The position numbers were made by a program, and so were the translations under genes. Below, piece by piece: positions 45,203 through 53,892 of a stretch of DNA of 64,000 bases. This stretch comes from Chitiniphilus eburneus. GTDB taxonomy: Bacteria; Pseudomonadota; Gammaproteobacteria; Burkholderiales; Chitinibacteraceae. The stretch lies in NCBI RefSeq assembly GCF_005048205.1, contig NZ_SUMF01000017.1, forward strand, positions 1 to 64,000. Reading direction: 5' to 3'. The notes beneath the pieces are model-generated. The model made no database searches, was not told where the DNA came from, and worked only from the letters and a program-made list of their open reading frames with translations. Numbering within the stretch: the first letter of the stretch is position 1; each line of letters opens with the position of its first letter.

Positions 45203-46849
45203 ATGACCCCCGACTGGAAGCAAAGCGTCGTCTACCAGATCTACCCCAAAAGCTTCTGTAGCGCCCACGGCCAGGCCACGGGCGATCTGGCGGGGGTGAC
45301 GGCCAGGCTCGACTACCTGCACTGGCTGGGTGTGGACTGGCTCTGGCTGACCCCCATCTACGTCTCGCCCCAGCGCGACAACGGCTACGACGTCGCGGAC
45401 TACCGCGCCATCGATCCGCGTTACGGCGACATGGCCGACTTCGAACGGCTGGTGACCGAGGCCGGACGGCGAGGCATGGGAGTGATGCTGGACATCGTGG
45501 TCAACCACACCTCCACCGAGCACGCCTGGTTCCAGGCCGCGCGGCAAAGCCGCGACAACCCGTGGCGCGATTTCTACCTCTGGCGCGACGCGCCGAACAC
45601 CTGGCAGTCCAAATTCGGCGGATCGGCGTGGGAATACGACCCACTGGCGGGGCAGTACTACCTGCACCTGTTCGACACCAGCCAGGCCGATCTCAACTGG
45701 GATCACCCACCGCTGCGACAGGCGGTATTCGACATGATGCGGTTCTGGCTGGACAAAGGCGTGCGCGGCTTCCGGCTGGACGTGATCAACCTGATCAGCA
45801 AGCCCGCCGATTTCCCCGACGACGACAGCGATGGCCGCCGCTTCTACACCGACGGCCCGCACGTGCACGACCACCTGCAACAGATGCACCGCGAAGTGTT
45901 CGCCGGGCGCGACGTGCTGACCGTGGGCGAGATGTCGTCCACCTCGCTGGCGCACTGCATCCGCTACTCCCACCCGGACCAGCACGAACTATCGATGACC
46001 TTCAACTTCCACCACCTCAAGGTGGATTACCCGGACGGTCACAAATGGGTGGCGGCGCGCTACGACTTCATCGCGCTCAAGCGCATCCTCTCCACCTGGC
46101 AGGAGGGCATGCATGCCGGCGGCGGCTGGAACGCGATTTTCTGGTGCAACCATGACCAGCCGCGCGTGCTCAGCCGCTTTGGCGACGCGGGCGCGTACCG
46201 CGTGCAATCGGCCAAGCTGCTGGCCACCGCGCTGCACGGCCTGCAAGGCACGCCCTATGTGTACCAGGGCGAAGAGATCGGCATGACCAACCCGGATTTC
46301 GCCGAGATCACGCAATACCGCGACGTGGAAACGCTGAACGCACACCGGCTGTTGCTGGCCGGCGGCGTGCCGGAGGCCGAGGTGATGGCGGCGATCCGCC
46401 AGAAATCGCGCGACAACGCACGCACCCCGATGCAATGGGATGCCAGCGAACACGCGGGGTTTTCCGGCGAGGCGCCGTGGATCGAACTGGCGCCGAACTG
46501 GCGCGAGGTCAACGTCGCCGCGCAACGCGACGACCCCGATTCGGTACTGCACCACTATCGCCGCCTGATCGCGCTGCGCAAGCAGCATCCGGTGCTGGTC
46601 GATGGCGACTACCTGTGCCTGACTCCAGACCACTCCGCGCTATGGGTCTACCTGCGCCGCACCCCAAACGCCACGCTGGTGGTGGCGTGCAATTTCAGCG
46701 GCGAAACGGTGGGGGATACCCTTCCGTCCCTGGGCACACTGGCCGCCGCGGGCAACGCGCGCGTGCTGATCGCCAACCATCCCGATACGCCCGCGCTGGG
46801 CGCCGAGTTGCATCTGCGGCCGTGGGAGGCAGTGATGTGGCTGGCGTAA
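45203..46849 (+). CDS. treC: Trehalose-6-phosphate hydrolase (GH13)
   Basis: TreC splits trehalose-6-phosphate into glucose and glucose-6-phosphate in the cytoplasm. The 548-residue GH13 enzyme starts 'WKQSVVYQIYPKSF', has 'DIVVNHTSTEHAWF', the nucleophile Asp in 'GFRLDVINLISK', the acid Glu in 'TVGEMSS' and the third Asp in 'FWCNHDQPRVLSR'. The QIYPKSF and length fit trehalose-6-phosphate hydrolase or oligo-1,6-glucosidase; the treB neighbour decides for TreC. CAGGAG precedes the ATG by six bases. Confidence 0.92.
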   Translation: MTPDWKQSVVYQIYPKSFCSAHGQATGDLAGVTARLDYLHWLGVDWLWLTPIYVSPQRDNGYDVADYRAIDPRYGDMADFERLVTEAGRRGMGVMLDIVVNHTSTEHAWFQAARQSRDNPWRDFYLWRDAPNTWQSKFGGSAWEYDPLAGQYYLHLFDTSQADLNWDHPPLRQAVFDMMRFWLDKGVRGFRLDVINLISKPADFPDDDSDGRRFYTDGPHVHDHLQQMHREVFAGRDVLTVGEMSSTSLAHCIRYSHPDQHELSMTFNFHHLKVDYPDGHKWVAARYDFIALKRILSTWQEGMHAGGGWNAIFWCNHDQPRVLSRFGDAGAYRVQSAKLLATALHGLQGTPYVYQGEEIGMTNPDFAEITQYRDVETLNAHRLLLAGGVPEAEVMAAIRQKSRDNARTPMQWDASEHAGFSGEAPWIELAPNWREVNVAAQRDDPDSVLHHYRRLIALRKQHPVLVDGDYLCLTPDHSALWVYLRRTPNATLVVACNFSGETVGDTLPSLGTLAAAGNARVLIANHPDTPALGAELHLRPWEAVMWLA

Positions 46850-46863
46850 CGTAAGTCAAACCC

Positions 46864-47030
46864 CAAACCTTGAAACACAGAGTTTCACGGAGAAAGGCTT
46901 GAGCGGGCAGGCTGCTTTATCCGGGACGAAGCGCCCCTGGCTTGAAAAGCCATTTTTACGAGCGGCCCTGATTGACCCCGGTTTTCTCTGTGAATCTCCG
47001 TGTTCTCCGTGTTTCGAGATTTAGGGTTTG
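46864..47030. repeat. Dispersed palindromic element, copy 3
   Basis: CAAACCTTGAAACACAGAG on the left is answered by CTCCGTGTTTCGAGA and GGGTTTG on the right, with inner TTTCACGGAGAAA and TTTCTCTGTGAA parts. It is longer than the other copies and includes a CCTGGCTTGAAAAGCCA hairpin at its centre. It lies between treC and the convergent GH16-like gene. Confidence 0.75.
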
Positions 47031-47047
47031 CAGTGGCTTTACAGCCG

Positions 47048-47932
47048 TCACAATTCGCACAGTGAAGGCGGCACTGGCGGCTTGGGCTTCATCGTATCCA
47101 GCCGCCGTTGCCCGGCCTTGCGCCACTCAGCGACGTGGCGGCTCACTTGCTCGGTGCTCCACCACTGGTCGGCCACGTGCAGCACCCAGTCCACCTCCTG
47201 TTCCCAGCGGCGCGGGGCCCGGCTGGGGGCGAGGTGGTCGGCGACGAACCACAGATTGAAATTCATCGACATCAGCACCGGCGGCTGGCCGTTGCGGGTG
47301 TGGGTCACCGCCGGTTTACCGTCGACGAAGAAACGCAGTTCGCCGGCCCTGGCATGCAGCACCAACGTATGCCAGCCGGCGAAGCTGCCGGCTACCTTGC
47401 CCGACACCGCAATCGGCTCGCCGCCGGGTGGGAACGGCCGGCTTTCCCATTTGTTGAGTGTCAGCGTGGGGCCCACGTGGCCCCAGCCGCCGTTGGGCAG
47501 GTATTCGTGGTCGAACTCGCTGTAGAACGGCTCGCCCCAGGCGCCCAGCGTGTAGAAGGTCTGCACCACTTCGTCGCCATTCGGCCCGCTGACCGGCTGA
47601 TCGGTGAAGTGGATGCGCACCGCGTAGGTGCCGTCCAGGTAGTGGCGCTGGTGGCATAGCTGCGCCTGGCGCGTGCTGCCGCCGCTGCCATCGGTCTCGG
47701 CGGCCAGTGCCAGCAGCCGGTTGCCGGGCGCGGCGGGATCGTCGCGCAGCGTGATGCCCTCCACCCACCATTGGGCTGCGGGCACACCCGGAAAGCCCTT
47801 GCCGTCGCGCAGCACCCAGCCGTCCGCCTGCAAGGCGGCGCGGCTGGGTTGGGAGAAATCGTCGAAGTAAAGCGCGTCCGCCGCCCAGGCCAGGGTGGGG
47901 GACAGCAGCGTGGCAACCAGCAATCGTTTCAT
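47048..47932 (-). CDS. Secreted GH16-like (concanavalin-fold) protein
   Basis: A 294-residue protein with a signal peptide (residues 1-17, ending LAWA). The core is a jelly-roll of the glycoside hydrolase 16 type: the motif Glu139-Phe-Asp141-His-Glu143 (SEFDHE) fits the ExDxE catalytic pattern, and 'GWHTLVLHARAGELRFFVDG' is the strand seen near the sugar cleft. It probably acts on a beta-glucan or related polysaccharide outside the cytoplasm; the substrate cannot be named. Its start shares ATGA with the hydrolase gene upstream. Confidence 0.8.
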   Translation of the reverse strand: MKRLLVATLLSPTLAWAADALYFDDFSQPSRAALQADGWVLRDGKGFPGVPAAQWWVEGITLRDDPAAPGNRLLALAAETDGSGGSTRQAQLCHQRHYLDGTYAVRIHFTDQPVSGPNGDEVVQTFYTLGAWGEPFYSEFDHEYLPNGGWGHVGPTLTLNKWESRPFPPGGEPIAVSGKVAGSFAGWHTLVLHARAGELRFFVDGKPAVTHTRNGQPPVLMSMNFNLWFVADHLAPSRAPRRWEQEVDWVLHVADQWWSTEQVSRHVAEWRKAGQRRLDTMKPKPPVPPSLCEL

Positions 47933-48672
47933 GGCAAGGGTATCGTCCGTTGAATGAAGGCCGTGATCTGCTGTTCGATCGCATCGCCGTCGCCGGCCCC
48001 GAACAGGTCGGTGCCGTGGCCGCCGCCCTTGGAGACGATCAGCTCCTTGGGCTCGGCCGCGGTTTCGGCCATGCGCCGGGTGTCTTCCATGGCGAAGTCG
48101 TACCTGGCGCCGACGAACAGCTTGGGTGCGGCGATAGCCTTCAGGTTGTCGTCGCCCGCCACCAGCCCGTTGAACGACGGCCCCACCGTCAGCAGCACGA
48201 TGGCCTGCGGCTTGGTTGCCGCCGCCACCGGCACCGTGGCGATGCCGCCCATGCTGGCGCCAATCAGCGCCAGCGCCGTGGCGCCGTTGGCCCGGGCATA
48301 GGCCACGGCGGCGCCGAGATCGCGGTCGATGTGGGCGATATCCTGCTTGCCGCCCGAATCGCCATACCCCCGGAAATCATAGGTCAGCACCGTGTAGCCC
48401 ACTCCGGCCAGATGGGTGGCGAAGTTTTCCCAGCTTGTCTGGTCGCGGTTGTACTGATGCGACAGGATCACCCAGACCCCGCCCGGCGCGCCGAAGCGTC
48501 GCCCGGCCAGTTTCACGCCGTCCTCGCTGGTGAAATCCACCCGCTCGAATGCCGGGGCCGGCGTCGTTTGCGCCACCGGTTGCGACGGCGGCTTCGGTTT
48601 GCGCGCGCCCCAGGCCAGGCTGGCACAGGTGGCGGTGAAAGCGATGACGATCAGTTGCAGTTCCTTGCGCAT
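47929..48672 (-). CDS. Periplasmic alpha/beta hydrolase (dienelactone-hydrolase-like)
   Basis: A 247-residue alpha/beta hydrolase with an N-terminal signal-like segment (about 1-22, ending SLAWG). It has 'VWVILSHQYNRDQTSWENFATHLAG', 'TYDFRGYGDSGG', the nucleophile elbow GASMGG and a terminal His in 'KGGGHGTDLF'. It could act on short acyl groups. It is translationally coupled to the GH16-like gene, so an esterase plus glycanase pair for a decorated polysaccharide is possible. An AraC-type gene lies just upstream on the same strand. Confidence 0.85.
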   Translation of the reverse strand: MRKELQLIVIAFTATCASLAWGARKPKPPSQPVAQTTPAPAFERVDFTSEDGVKLAGRRFGAPGGVWVILSHQYNRDQTSWENFATHLAGVGYTVLTYDFRGYGDSGGKQDIAHIDRDLGAAVAYARANGATALALIGASMGGIATVPVAAATKPQAIVLLTVGPSFNGLVAGDDNLKAIAAPKLFVGARYDFAMEDTRRMAETAAEPKELIVSKGGGHGTDLFGAGDGDAIEQQITAFIQRTIPLP

Positions 48673-48805
48673 GGCGGCCTCCTTTCGATGGGTGCCCCCA
48701 CGATACGGAGCACGCCCACCCTCAGGCAGCGCGCAATGACAGCGGGACTGTGCGGAATGACAGCGGTTGGGGAGGGGTGGTTTGCCCTTCCCGGCACACG
48801 CTCCC

Positions 48806-49693
48806 CTACATCCACCCGTGCCGTGCCCGGTAGGCGCTCGGGGTCAGGCCGGTCAGTTGGCGGAAGGTGCGGGTGAAGTGGCTGGGGTTTTCGTAGCCGA
48901 CACGGGCCATGATCTCGGTCACCGGCAGCAGGGTGTCGCGCAGCAGCGTGGCGGCGGTGTCGATCCGCAGGCGGATCACGTAGTCGCGCACGCTGGCGCC
49001 GGTCAGTTTGCGGAAGTGGTCGTTCAACGTGGTGCGGTTGCTGCCGCACCAGCGCGCCAGTTCGGCAACGGTGAAGCGGCTCTGGTAGCACGCGTGGACA
49101 CGCAGCAGCGCTTCGTCCAGGCGGTCGGTACGCGCGGGTAGCGCCAGCGTGGCGGCATGGTCGGCGGCGCGCAGGCTGAACAGCAGTTCGAACAGCCAGG
49201 AGCGGGTGCGGCATGGCCAGTTGTCGTCGCGCTGGGTCTCGGCCTCGTCGGCGATGCGCGCCAGCAGCCGCTCCAGGTGCTGCGCCTGCGATGGCGACAG
49301 CCGCAGTACCCGCCGCGCGGGATCGGCCGCGAGCAGCGGTTGCAGCAGATAGAAATCCTGCAAGGCGGTGCCGTCGAACACGGTCTGGCGCAGTGTCGCC
49401 GCGCTGAAGGCCGAGTTGACGATGGCCGGATCGAAGTACACCGAACGCACTGCCAGCCCCTGCGTCTGGTCGAATGTGGGGCGGGTGCGTTCGTCCAGCA
49501 GCAGCGCGGCTGGCGCGTTCCACAGCAGGCGCTGCCCGTCGAGCATCAGCGTCGCGGCGCCGGCATGGGCGATCGCGACGATGAAGCGCGGCGCATCGGC
49601 GTGGGCGGGCTCCGGGGGCTGATCGCCCACCGACACGGGCAGGGCGTAGCCGCGATGGAAATGACGGCCGGTGACGGCAAGCGGGGCGTTCAT
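48806..49693 (-). CDS. AraC-family transcriptional regulator
   Basis: A 295-residue regulator with an N-terminal cupin-like sensor (about 1-150) and a C-terminal double helix-turn-helix (about 190-290). The first HTH is 'FTVAELARWCGSNRTTLNDHFRKLTG' and the second 'PVTEIMARVGYENPSHFTRTFRQLTG', followed by 'TPSAYRARHG', the family signature. ATG 49693 is preferred to an upstream TTG. It ends 133 bases before the hydrolase/GH16 pair, which it may control. The ligand is unknown. Confidence 0.93.
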   Translation of the reverse strand: MNAPLAVTGRHFHRGYALPVSVGDQPPEPAHADAPRFIVAIAHAGAATLMLDGQRLLWNAPAALLLDERTRPTFDQTQGLAVRSVYFDPAIVNSAFSAATLRQTVFDGTALQDFYLLQPLLAADPARRVLRLSPSQAQHLERLLARIADEAETQRDDNWPCRTRSWLFELLFSLRAADHAATLALPARTDRLDEALLRVHACYQSRFTVAELARWCGSNRTTLNDHFRKLTGASVRDYVIRLRIDTAATLLRDTLLPVTEIMARVGYENPSHFTRTFRQLTGLTPSAYRARHGWM

Positions 49694-50155
49694 GGTGGAG
49701 GTCGCCAAGAGAGCATGGGGGGCCGCGATCCTCAGACGGGGTTGCGAAGGTCGATCCGCGCCATTCTAGGGCGTGTCATCCAATGTTTCACGACAGCGTT
49801 CGGTGCAGTTCGGGATGCCGTGCAAGGCGCTGGACGCGCTGCGGTATGGATACCGCAAGCGGCCGGCGACGCCGCGCGGCGCCCGAAATGTACCGAACCC
49901 GTAGGGCTGGGCCGAAAAAACACCATCCACCGCGTTGCACTCCTTGCCAATAACCGGTTATTGCCTGCGTCGTGCGCCGCGCGCATGACGGGATTGCGGC
50001 AGCAATATGACATACGAGTGTGTTTGTAAGTGATTGCCGACATCCGTATCCGCCCGACACCGGCTGTAAGCGGCAGGGCCAGGGGGTACTTTCGAGCCAC
50101 TCGCGACCCGTGCGCGGCGAGACAGATGGCTCAACACACTACAAAGGTACCCCCC
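49694..50155. other. Divergent AraC/DUF4397 gap with a 16-bp perfect palindrome
   Basis: This 462-base region must hold promoters of the regulator (minus) and of the lipoprotein gene (plus). CAATAACCGGTTATTG at 49948-49963 is a perfect palindrome and lies within a longer, looser dyad (GTTGCAC...GTGC). It could be an operator or the remnant of a dispersed element. No gene is supported here. Confidence 0.5.
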
Positions 50156-50929
50156 ATGAAACTGCTGAAACTATTGCTGCTGGCGACGGCCACGGTATCC
50201 GTGCTTTCCGCGTGTGGCGGCAGCGACGACGATCTGGACGATCGCCTGAACATCGCCGATCCCAAGCTGCGCTTCGTCCACGCCGTGCCGGCTGGCCCCA
50301 ACGTCACGCTCTACCGCAACGGCAATGTCGAAGCGGATGCCACCGACGTGGGCTACAAGTACGCCTCCAAGTACTACGACATCGGTGAAGGCAACGCCGC
50401 GCTCGATCTGAAGACCGTGGATGGTGCCACGACCCTCGGCAGCAACGCCTTCGACGCGCAGCGCGGCCACAAATACACCAGCGTGGCGCTGATTGGCGAC
50501 GGCAAGGCCGACCTGCTGCTGATCGACGATCCGTACAACAAGGGCATCACCAGCGACAACGCCCGCGTGCGCGTGGTGAACGCCGCGTTCAACGCGCAGA
50601 ACGTCGATGTCTACCTGACCGATCCGGGTGTCGATCTCGCCACGCAGACCGCGCGCTTCGTCGCAGTGCCGTACAAGACCGCCAAGCCGGATTCGGGCAG
50701 CGACTCGGAGGAAATGGAAGGCCAGACCTATCAGATCCGCATTACCGAGGCCGGTACGCAGAACGTGATCTTCAGCGCCACCACCGACCTGCCGGCGAAT
50801 GCCGACTGGCTGCTGCTGGTGGTCCCGGCCGACGGGATCGGCGCGCTGGTGCCGAACAATGTGAAGGTGCTGGTGGCGAAGTCCGATGACGACACCAAGA
50901 CCACGATGGAACTGAGCAACACGCCGTAA
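50156..50929 (+). CDS. DUF4397 lipoprotein
   Basis: A 257-residue protein with a lipoprotein signal peptide ending LSAC, Cys20 being the likely acylated residue, followed by an acidic linker (GGSDDDLDDR). The body carries two DUF4397 beta repeats: 'LRFVHAVPAGPNVTLYRNG' and 'VRVVNAAFNAQNVDVYLTDPG'. Such proteins sit at the cell envelope and have no known function. The ATG was chosen because it gives the clean MKLLKLLLLATATVSVLSAC leader. A terminator follows. Confidence 0.88.
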   Translation: MKLLKLLLLATATVSVLSACGGSDDDLDDRLNIADPKLRFVHAVPAGPNVTLYRNGNVEADATDVGYKYASKYYDIGEGNAALDLKTVDGATTLGSNAFDAQRGHKYTSVALIGDGKADLLLIDDPYNKGITSDNARVRVVNAAFNAQNVDVYLTDPGVDLATQTARFVAVPYKTAKPDSGSDSEEMEGQTYQIRITEAGTQNVIFSATTDLPANADWLLLVVPADGIGALVPNNVKVLVAKSDDDTKTTMELSNTP

Positions 50930-50949
50930 GGGGCGGTTCTCCGGACCAA

Positions 50950-50982
50950 CAAGAAGCCCGGCATTGCCGGGCTTCTTGTTTT
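50950..50982 (+). terminator. Terminator after the DUF4397 gene
   Basis: CAAGAAGCCCGGC and GCCGGGCTTCTTG form a 13-bp perfect stem with an ATT loop, followed by TTTT. It lies 20 bases after the stop and also faces the convergent membrane gene. Confidence 0.9.
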
Positions 50983-51004
50983 GTCCTGATTCAACCATGG
51001 CGGG

Positions 51005-51349
51005 CTAGTGCCAGTTGCTGGTGCCGGAAATCATCGCCACCAGCCAGACCAGGGCGGCCGCGACAGGGATCAGGCTGGCATAGCCGATGATCAGCCCCAC
51101 CAGCCCCAGCTCGCGATCCAGTGTATTGGGGGGCGCACGTCGGGCAAGGTGGCCGAGAACCAGCGCCGCCACCACGCAGATCGGTGCCAGCAATACACCA
51201 TCGGCCAGGAACAGCGGAAAAGGCAGCAGGGCGAGAACCAGGCTGAAAGTGCCCTTCACCGGCTTGCCGGGCACCGGGACGGGCAGGGCGTTACCGGCAT
51301 CCGGTTGCCCGGTGGATGGCGAGGTATTGGGCGCGGTGGGCTCAACCAT
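51005..51349 (-). CDS. Small DUF4190-like membrane protein
   Basis: A 114-residue protein with a Pro-rich N-terminus (about 1-32) and two or three hydrophobic segments. 'SLVLALLPFPLFLADGVLLAPICVVAALVLGHLAR' and 'GLVGLIIGYASLIPVAAALVWL' match the DUF4190 pattern, including the GHLAR turn. Function is unknown. Its start lies eight bases inside the end of sbcB, so it is probably expressed with that gene. Confidence 0.8.
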   Translation of the reverse strand: MVEPTAPNTSPSTGQPDAGNALPVPVPGKPVKGTFSLVLALLPFPLFLADGVLLAPICVVAALVLGHLARRAPPNTLDRELGLVGLIIGYASLIPVAAALVWLVAMISGTSNWH

Positions 51350-52766
51350 AGTCGGGCGTCACCATGTCGGCGTATTCGTAGAGCTCCGCCAGGATGGCCT
51401 CGGCGCGGGCGTCGGCGGTCTCGGCCAGTTCGTCGATGCGCTCGCAATACGCTTCCAGCGACAGATAACCGTCGCGGCCTTCGAACAACCGCGCCGCGCG
51501 TAGCTGCGCCCAGCGTTCGCCTTCCTGCTCCGACAGCGAGGCGGGGAAGTTGCGCGCGCGGTAGCGGAAGGCAAGTTCCTCCAGCCGGCCATCGTCGAAG
51601 CTGGGGCGCTCGCGCGCCAGCGTGGCACCGTCCAGCGTGGTCAGCCGCGCCAGCGTGCGACGGTCGTTGTTGGAGAGGAAGCCGCCGTAGAGGTCTTCGT
51701 CCACATCGCACGGGCCGAATGGCTCGCGCTGGTACACCTCGCGCCACAGCCCGGCCAGGTCCGGCCCTGCCTGCAATGTGGCGGCGTGGCGCAACGCGGT
51801 GTCCAGGTCGATGCCCCAGTGCGCGGCGCGCGCCGCCGGCAGTGTTTTCAGGTTGCCGATCACGATCGGCGATTTGTTGATGTGGATGGTCTTCACCGGC
51901 AGCCGCGTCACGCCTTCGGGCAGCTCGGCGCTGCGGGTGAACATGCGCTGGCGGAGGGTGGCGGCATCCAGGTCGAACAGCTCGGCCGGGTCGGCGGCCA
52001 GGTCCCACACGATCAGCTCGTTCTTGTTCTGCGGGTGCCAGCCCAGCGGCCACACCAGCGCGATGCAGCCGCGTTCCACCCCGAACATGCCTGAAACGTG
52101 CAGCAGCGGGCGCGGCGTGGTGCCGATCTCGGCCTGCACCTTTTCCTTCTTGCGCAGGCTGAGGCAGAAGTCGAACAAGCGCGGCTGGCGTTGGCGGATC
52201 AGCCGCGCCAGCGCGATGGTGGCGCGCACGTCCGACACGGCGTCGTGCGCGGCCTCGTGCGCCAGTCCGTTGGCGGCGGTCAGGTGTTCCAGGCGAAAGC
52301 TGTGCTTGCCTTCGTCGTTGATCGGCCACTCGATGCCTTCCGGGCGCAGCGCGAATGCCGTGCGCACCGTATCGAGCAGATCCCAGCGGCCGCAGTCGTT
52401 CTGCCATTCGCGCGCGTAGGGATCGAGCAGGTTGCGCCAGAACAGGAAGCGCGTGACTTCATCGTCGAAACGGATCGAGTTGTAACCCACGCCGACGGTG
52501 CCGGGCTGCGAGAATTCCGCCAGCACCTGCTGCGCGAACTGGTACTCCGGAATTCCGCGCGCCAGCGCCGCCTGCGGCGTGATGCCGGTGATCAGGCACG
52601 ACTGCGGATCGGGCAGCCAGTCGGGTGTCGGCTGGCAGAACAGCTCCAGCGGCTGACCGATCTCGTTCAGTTCATGATCGGTACGGATCGCCGCAAACTG
52701 GGCGGGACGATCACGGCGCGGAACGACGCCAAAGGTTTCGTAGTCGTGCCAGAGAAAGGTATGCAT
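51342..52766 (-). CDS. sbcB: Exodeoxyribonuclease I
   Basis: ExoI degrades single-stranded DNA 3'-5' and takes part in mismatch repair and recombination. The 474-residue protein has the DEDDh nuclease motifs: 'FLWHDYETFG' (Asp, Glu), 'VGYNSIRFDDEVTRFLFWRNLLDPY' and 'EAAHDAVSDVRATIALA' (His, Asp). The SH3-like and C-terminal domains follow, with 'TIHINKSPIV' and 'NFPASLSEQEGERW'. ATG 52766 gives the usual MHTFLWHDYETFG start. Confidence 0.96.
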   Translation of the reverse strand: MHTFLWHDYETFGVVPRRDRPAQFAAIRTDHELNEIGQPLELFCQPTPDWLPDPQSCLITGITPQAALARGIPEYQFAQQVLAEFSQPGTVGVGYNSIRFDDEVTRFLFWRNLLDPYAREWQNDCGRWDLLDTVRTAFALRPEGIEWPINDEGKHSFRLEHLTAANGLAHEAAHDAVSDVRATIALARLIRQRQPRLFDFCLSLRKKEKVQAEIGTTPRPLLHVSGMFGVERGCIALVWPLGWHPQNKNELIVWDLAADPAELFDLDAATLRQRMFTRSAELPEGVTRLPVKTIHINKSPIVIGNLKTLPAARAAHWGIDLDTALRHAATLQAGPDLAGLWREVYQREPFGPCDVDEDLYGGFLSNNDRRTLARLTTLDGATLARERPSFDDGRLEELAFRYRARNFPASLSEQEGERWAQLRAARLFEGRDGYLSLEAYCERIDELAETADARAEAILAELYEYADMVTPDYG

Positions 52767-52830
52767 GACGCTGCCAGACAAAAGAATCGCGGCATTCTAC
52801 CCGGGATGAGGGGGCGGGGTGCCAACCTAC

Positions 52831-53721
52831 CTACCCCTGCCGCGGCCGCGTCGCCGGCAACGGCAGCCGTTCGGTTTCGTTCGGGACATCGCCGAAGCGG
52901 CGGCCCGCCTCCCAGTCGGCGGCGGCGGTGTCGATCAGGGCGCGGTCGCTGGCGACGAAGTTCCACCACATTGCGCGCGGGCCATCCAGCGGGGCGCCGC
53001 CGAACAGGGCGAAGCGCACCGGCGTATCGGCGCCGACCGTGACAGTGGCCCCTTGGGGCAGCACCGCCAGTTCGCGCGCGGCGAAGGTTTCGCCATCCAG
53101 CGTGAGTGGGCCGTCCACCGGATAGACACCGCGCTCGGCGTCGTCGGCCGGCAGGGTGAGGCTGCCACCGGCGGGCAACTCCACCACGGCGTAGAGCGTG
53201 GGGCTGGCCGTGGCGACCGGCGACACCGCACCGAACAGCTCGCCAATCAGTAGCCGCACGGTGGCGCCACCCTGCCGCAGCACCGGCAGTTGCGCGGCGG
53301 GGTAGTGGCGGAAGTCGGATGCACCGTCTTCCACCGGCACCGGCAATGCCAGCCAGGTTTGCAGGCCGTGCATGCCGCGTTCGCCCTCGCGCACGGCGGG
53401 GCTGCGTTCGCTGTGGACGATACCGTGCCCCGCCGTCATCAGGTTCACATCGCCCGGCGTGATGGTCAGCTCGGTGCCGAGGCTGTCCCGGTGCACCATC
53501 TCACCGTCGAACAGAAAGGTCACCGTCGCCAGCCCGATATGCGGGTGCGGCGGCACGTCCACGCCCTTGCCCGGCCCCAGCCGCGCCGGCCCCATGTGAT
53601 CGAAGAACACGAACGGCCCGATGGCCCTGCGCTCGCGGTGCGGCAGGCTGCGCCGCACCGGCAGATCCGCGCCGACAATCTCGTCGCGGCCGTTGATACG
53701 GAGAAAGGGGCTGGTAGTCAT
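52831..53721 (-). CDS. Pirin-family protein, first copy
   Basis: A 296-residue bicupin of the pirin family. Metal ligands are visible in 'PPHPHIGLATVTFLFDGEMVHRDS' and 'TAGHGIVHSERS'. Bacterial pirins can act as quercetinases or redox-linked regulators; no substrate is suggested here. The Asp/Val/Pro-rich C-terminal half carries 'FALFGGAPLDGPRAMWWNFVASDRALID'. It lies on the same strand as a second pirin, with a palindromic repeat between them. The pair share only the family core, so they are not a recent duplication. Confidence 0.92.
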   Translation of the reverse strand: MTTSPFLRINGRDEIVGADLPVRRSLPHRERRAIGPFVFFDHMGPARLGPGKGVDVPPHPHIGLATVTFLFDGEMVHRDSLGTELTITPGDVNLMTAGHGIVHSERSPAVREGERGMHGLQTWLALPVPVEDGASDFRHYPAAQLPVLRQGGATVRLLIGELFGAVSPVATASPTLYAVVELPAGGSLTLPADDAERGVYPVDGPLTLDGETFAARELAVLPQGATVTVGADTPVRFALFGGAPLDGPRAMWWNFVASDRALIDTAAADWEAGRRFGDVPNETERLPLPATRPRQG

Positions 53722-53752
53722 GGGGGGAGTCCTTTGGGGGCTGGGGTTGTGA

Positions 53753-53875
53753 AACCCTGCACCTTGAATCACAGACGACGGTGAGCGCAGCGGTACACAG
53801 AGAAACCCGGAAGGCTGGTCGGGTTTTCTCTGTGAAACTCCGTTTCTCCGTGCCCGTGGTTCAAGGTGCAGGGTT
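53753..53875. repeat. Dispersed palindromic element, copy 4, between two pirin genes
   Basis: AACCCTGCACCTTGAA at the left end and TTCAAGGTGCAGGGTT at the right end are perfect 16-bp inverted ends. Inner CACAGAGAAACCCGG and GGGTTTTCTCTGTG parts are also complementary. This is the cleanest copy of the family and helps to define its ends. Confidence 0.85.
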
Positions 53876-53892
53876 AAAAAAACACCGGCAAA

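Noticed and set aside
49740-50060. Short minus-strand open frames in the AraC/DUF4397 gap
   Set aside because: They lack ribosome sites and family features and overlap a palindromic region.
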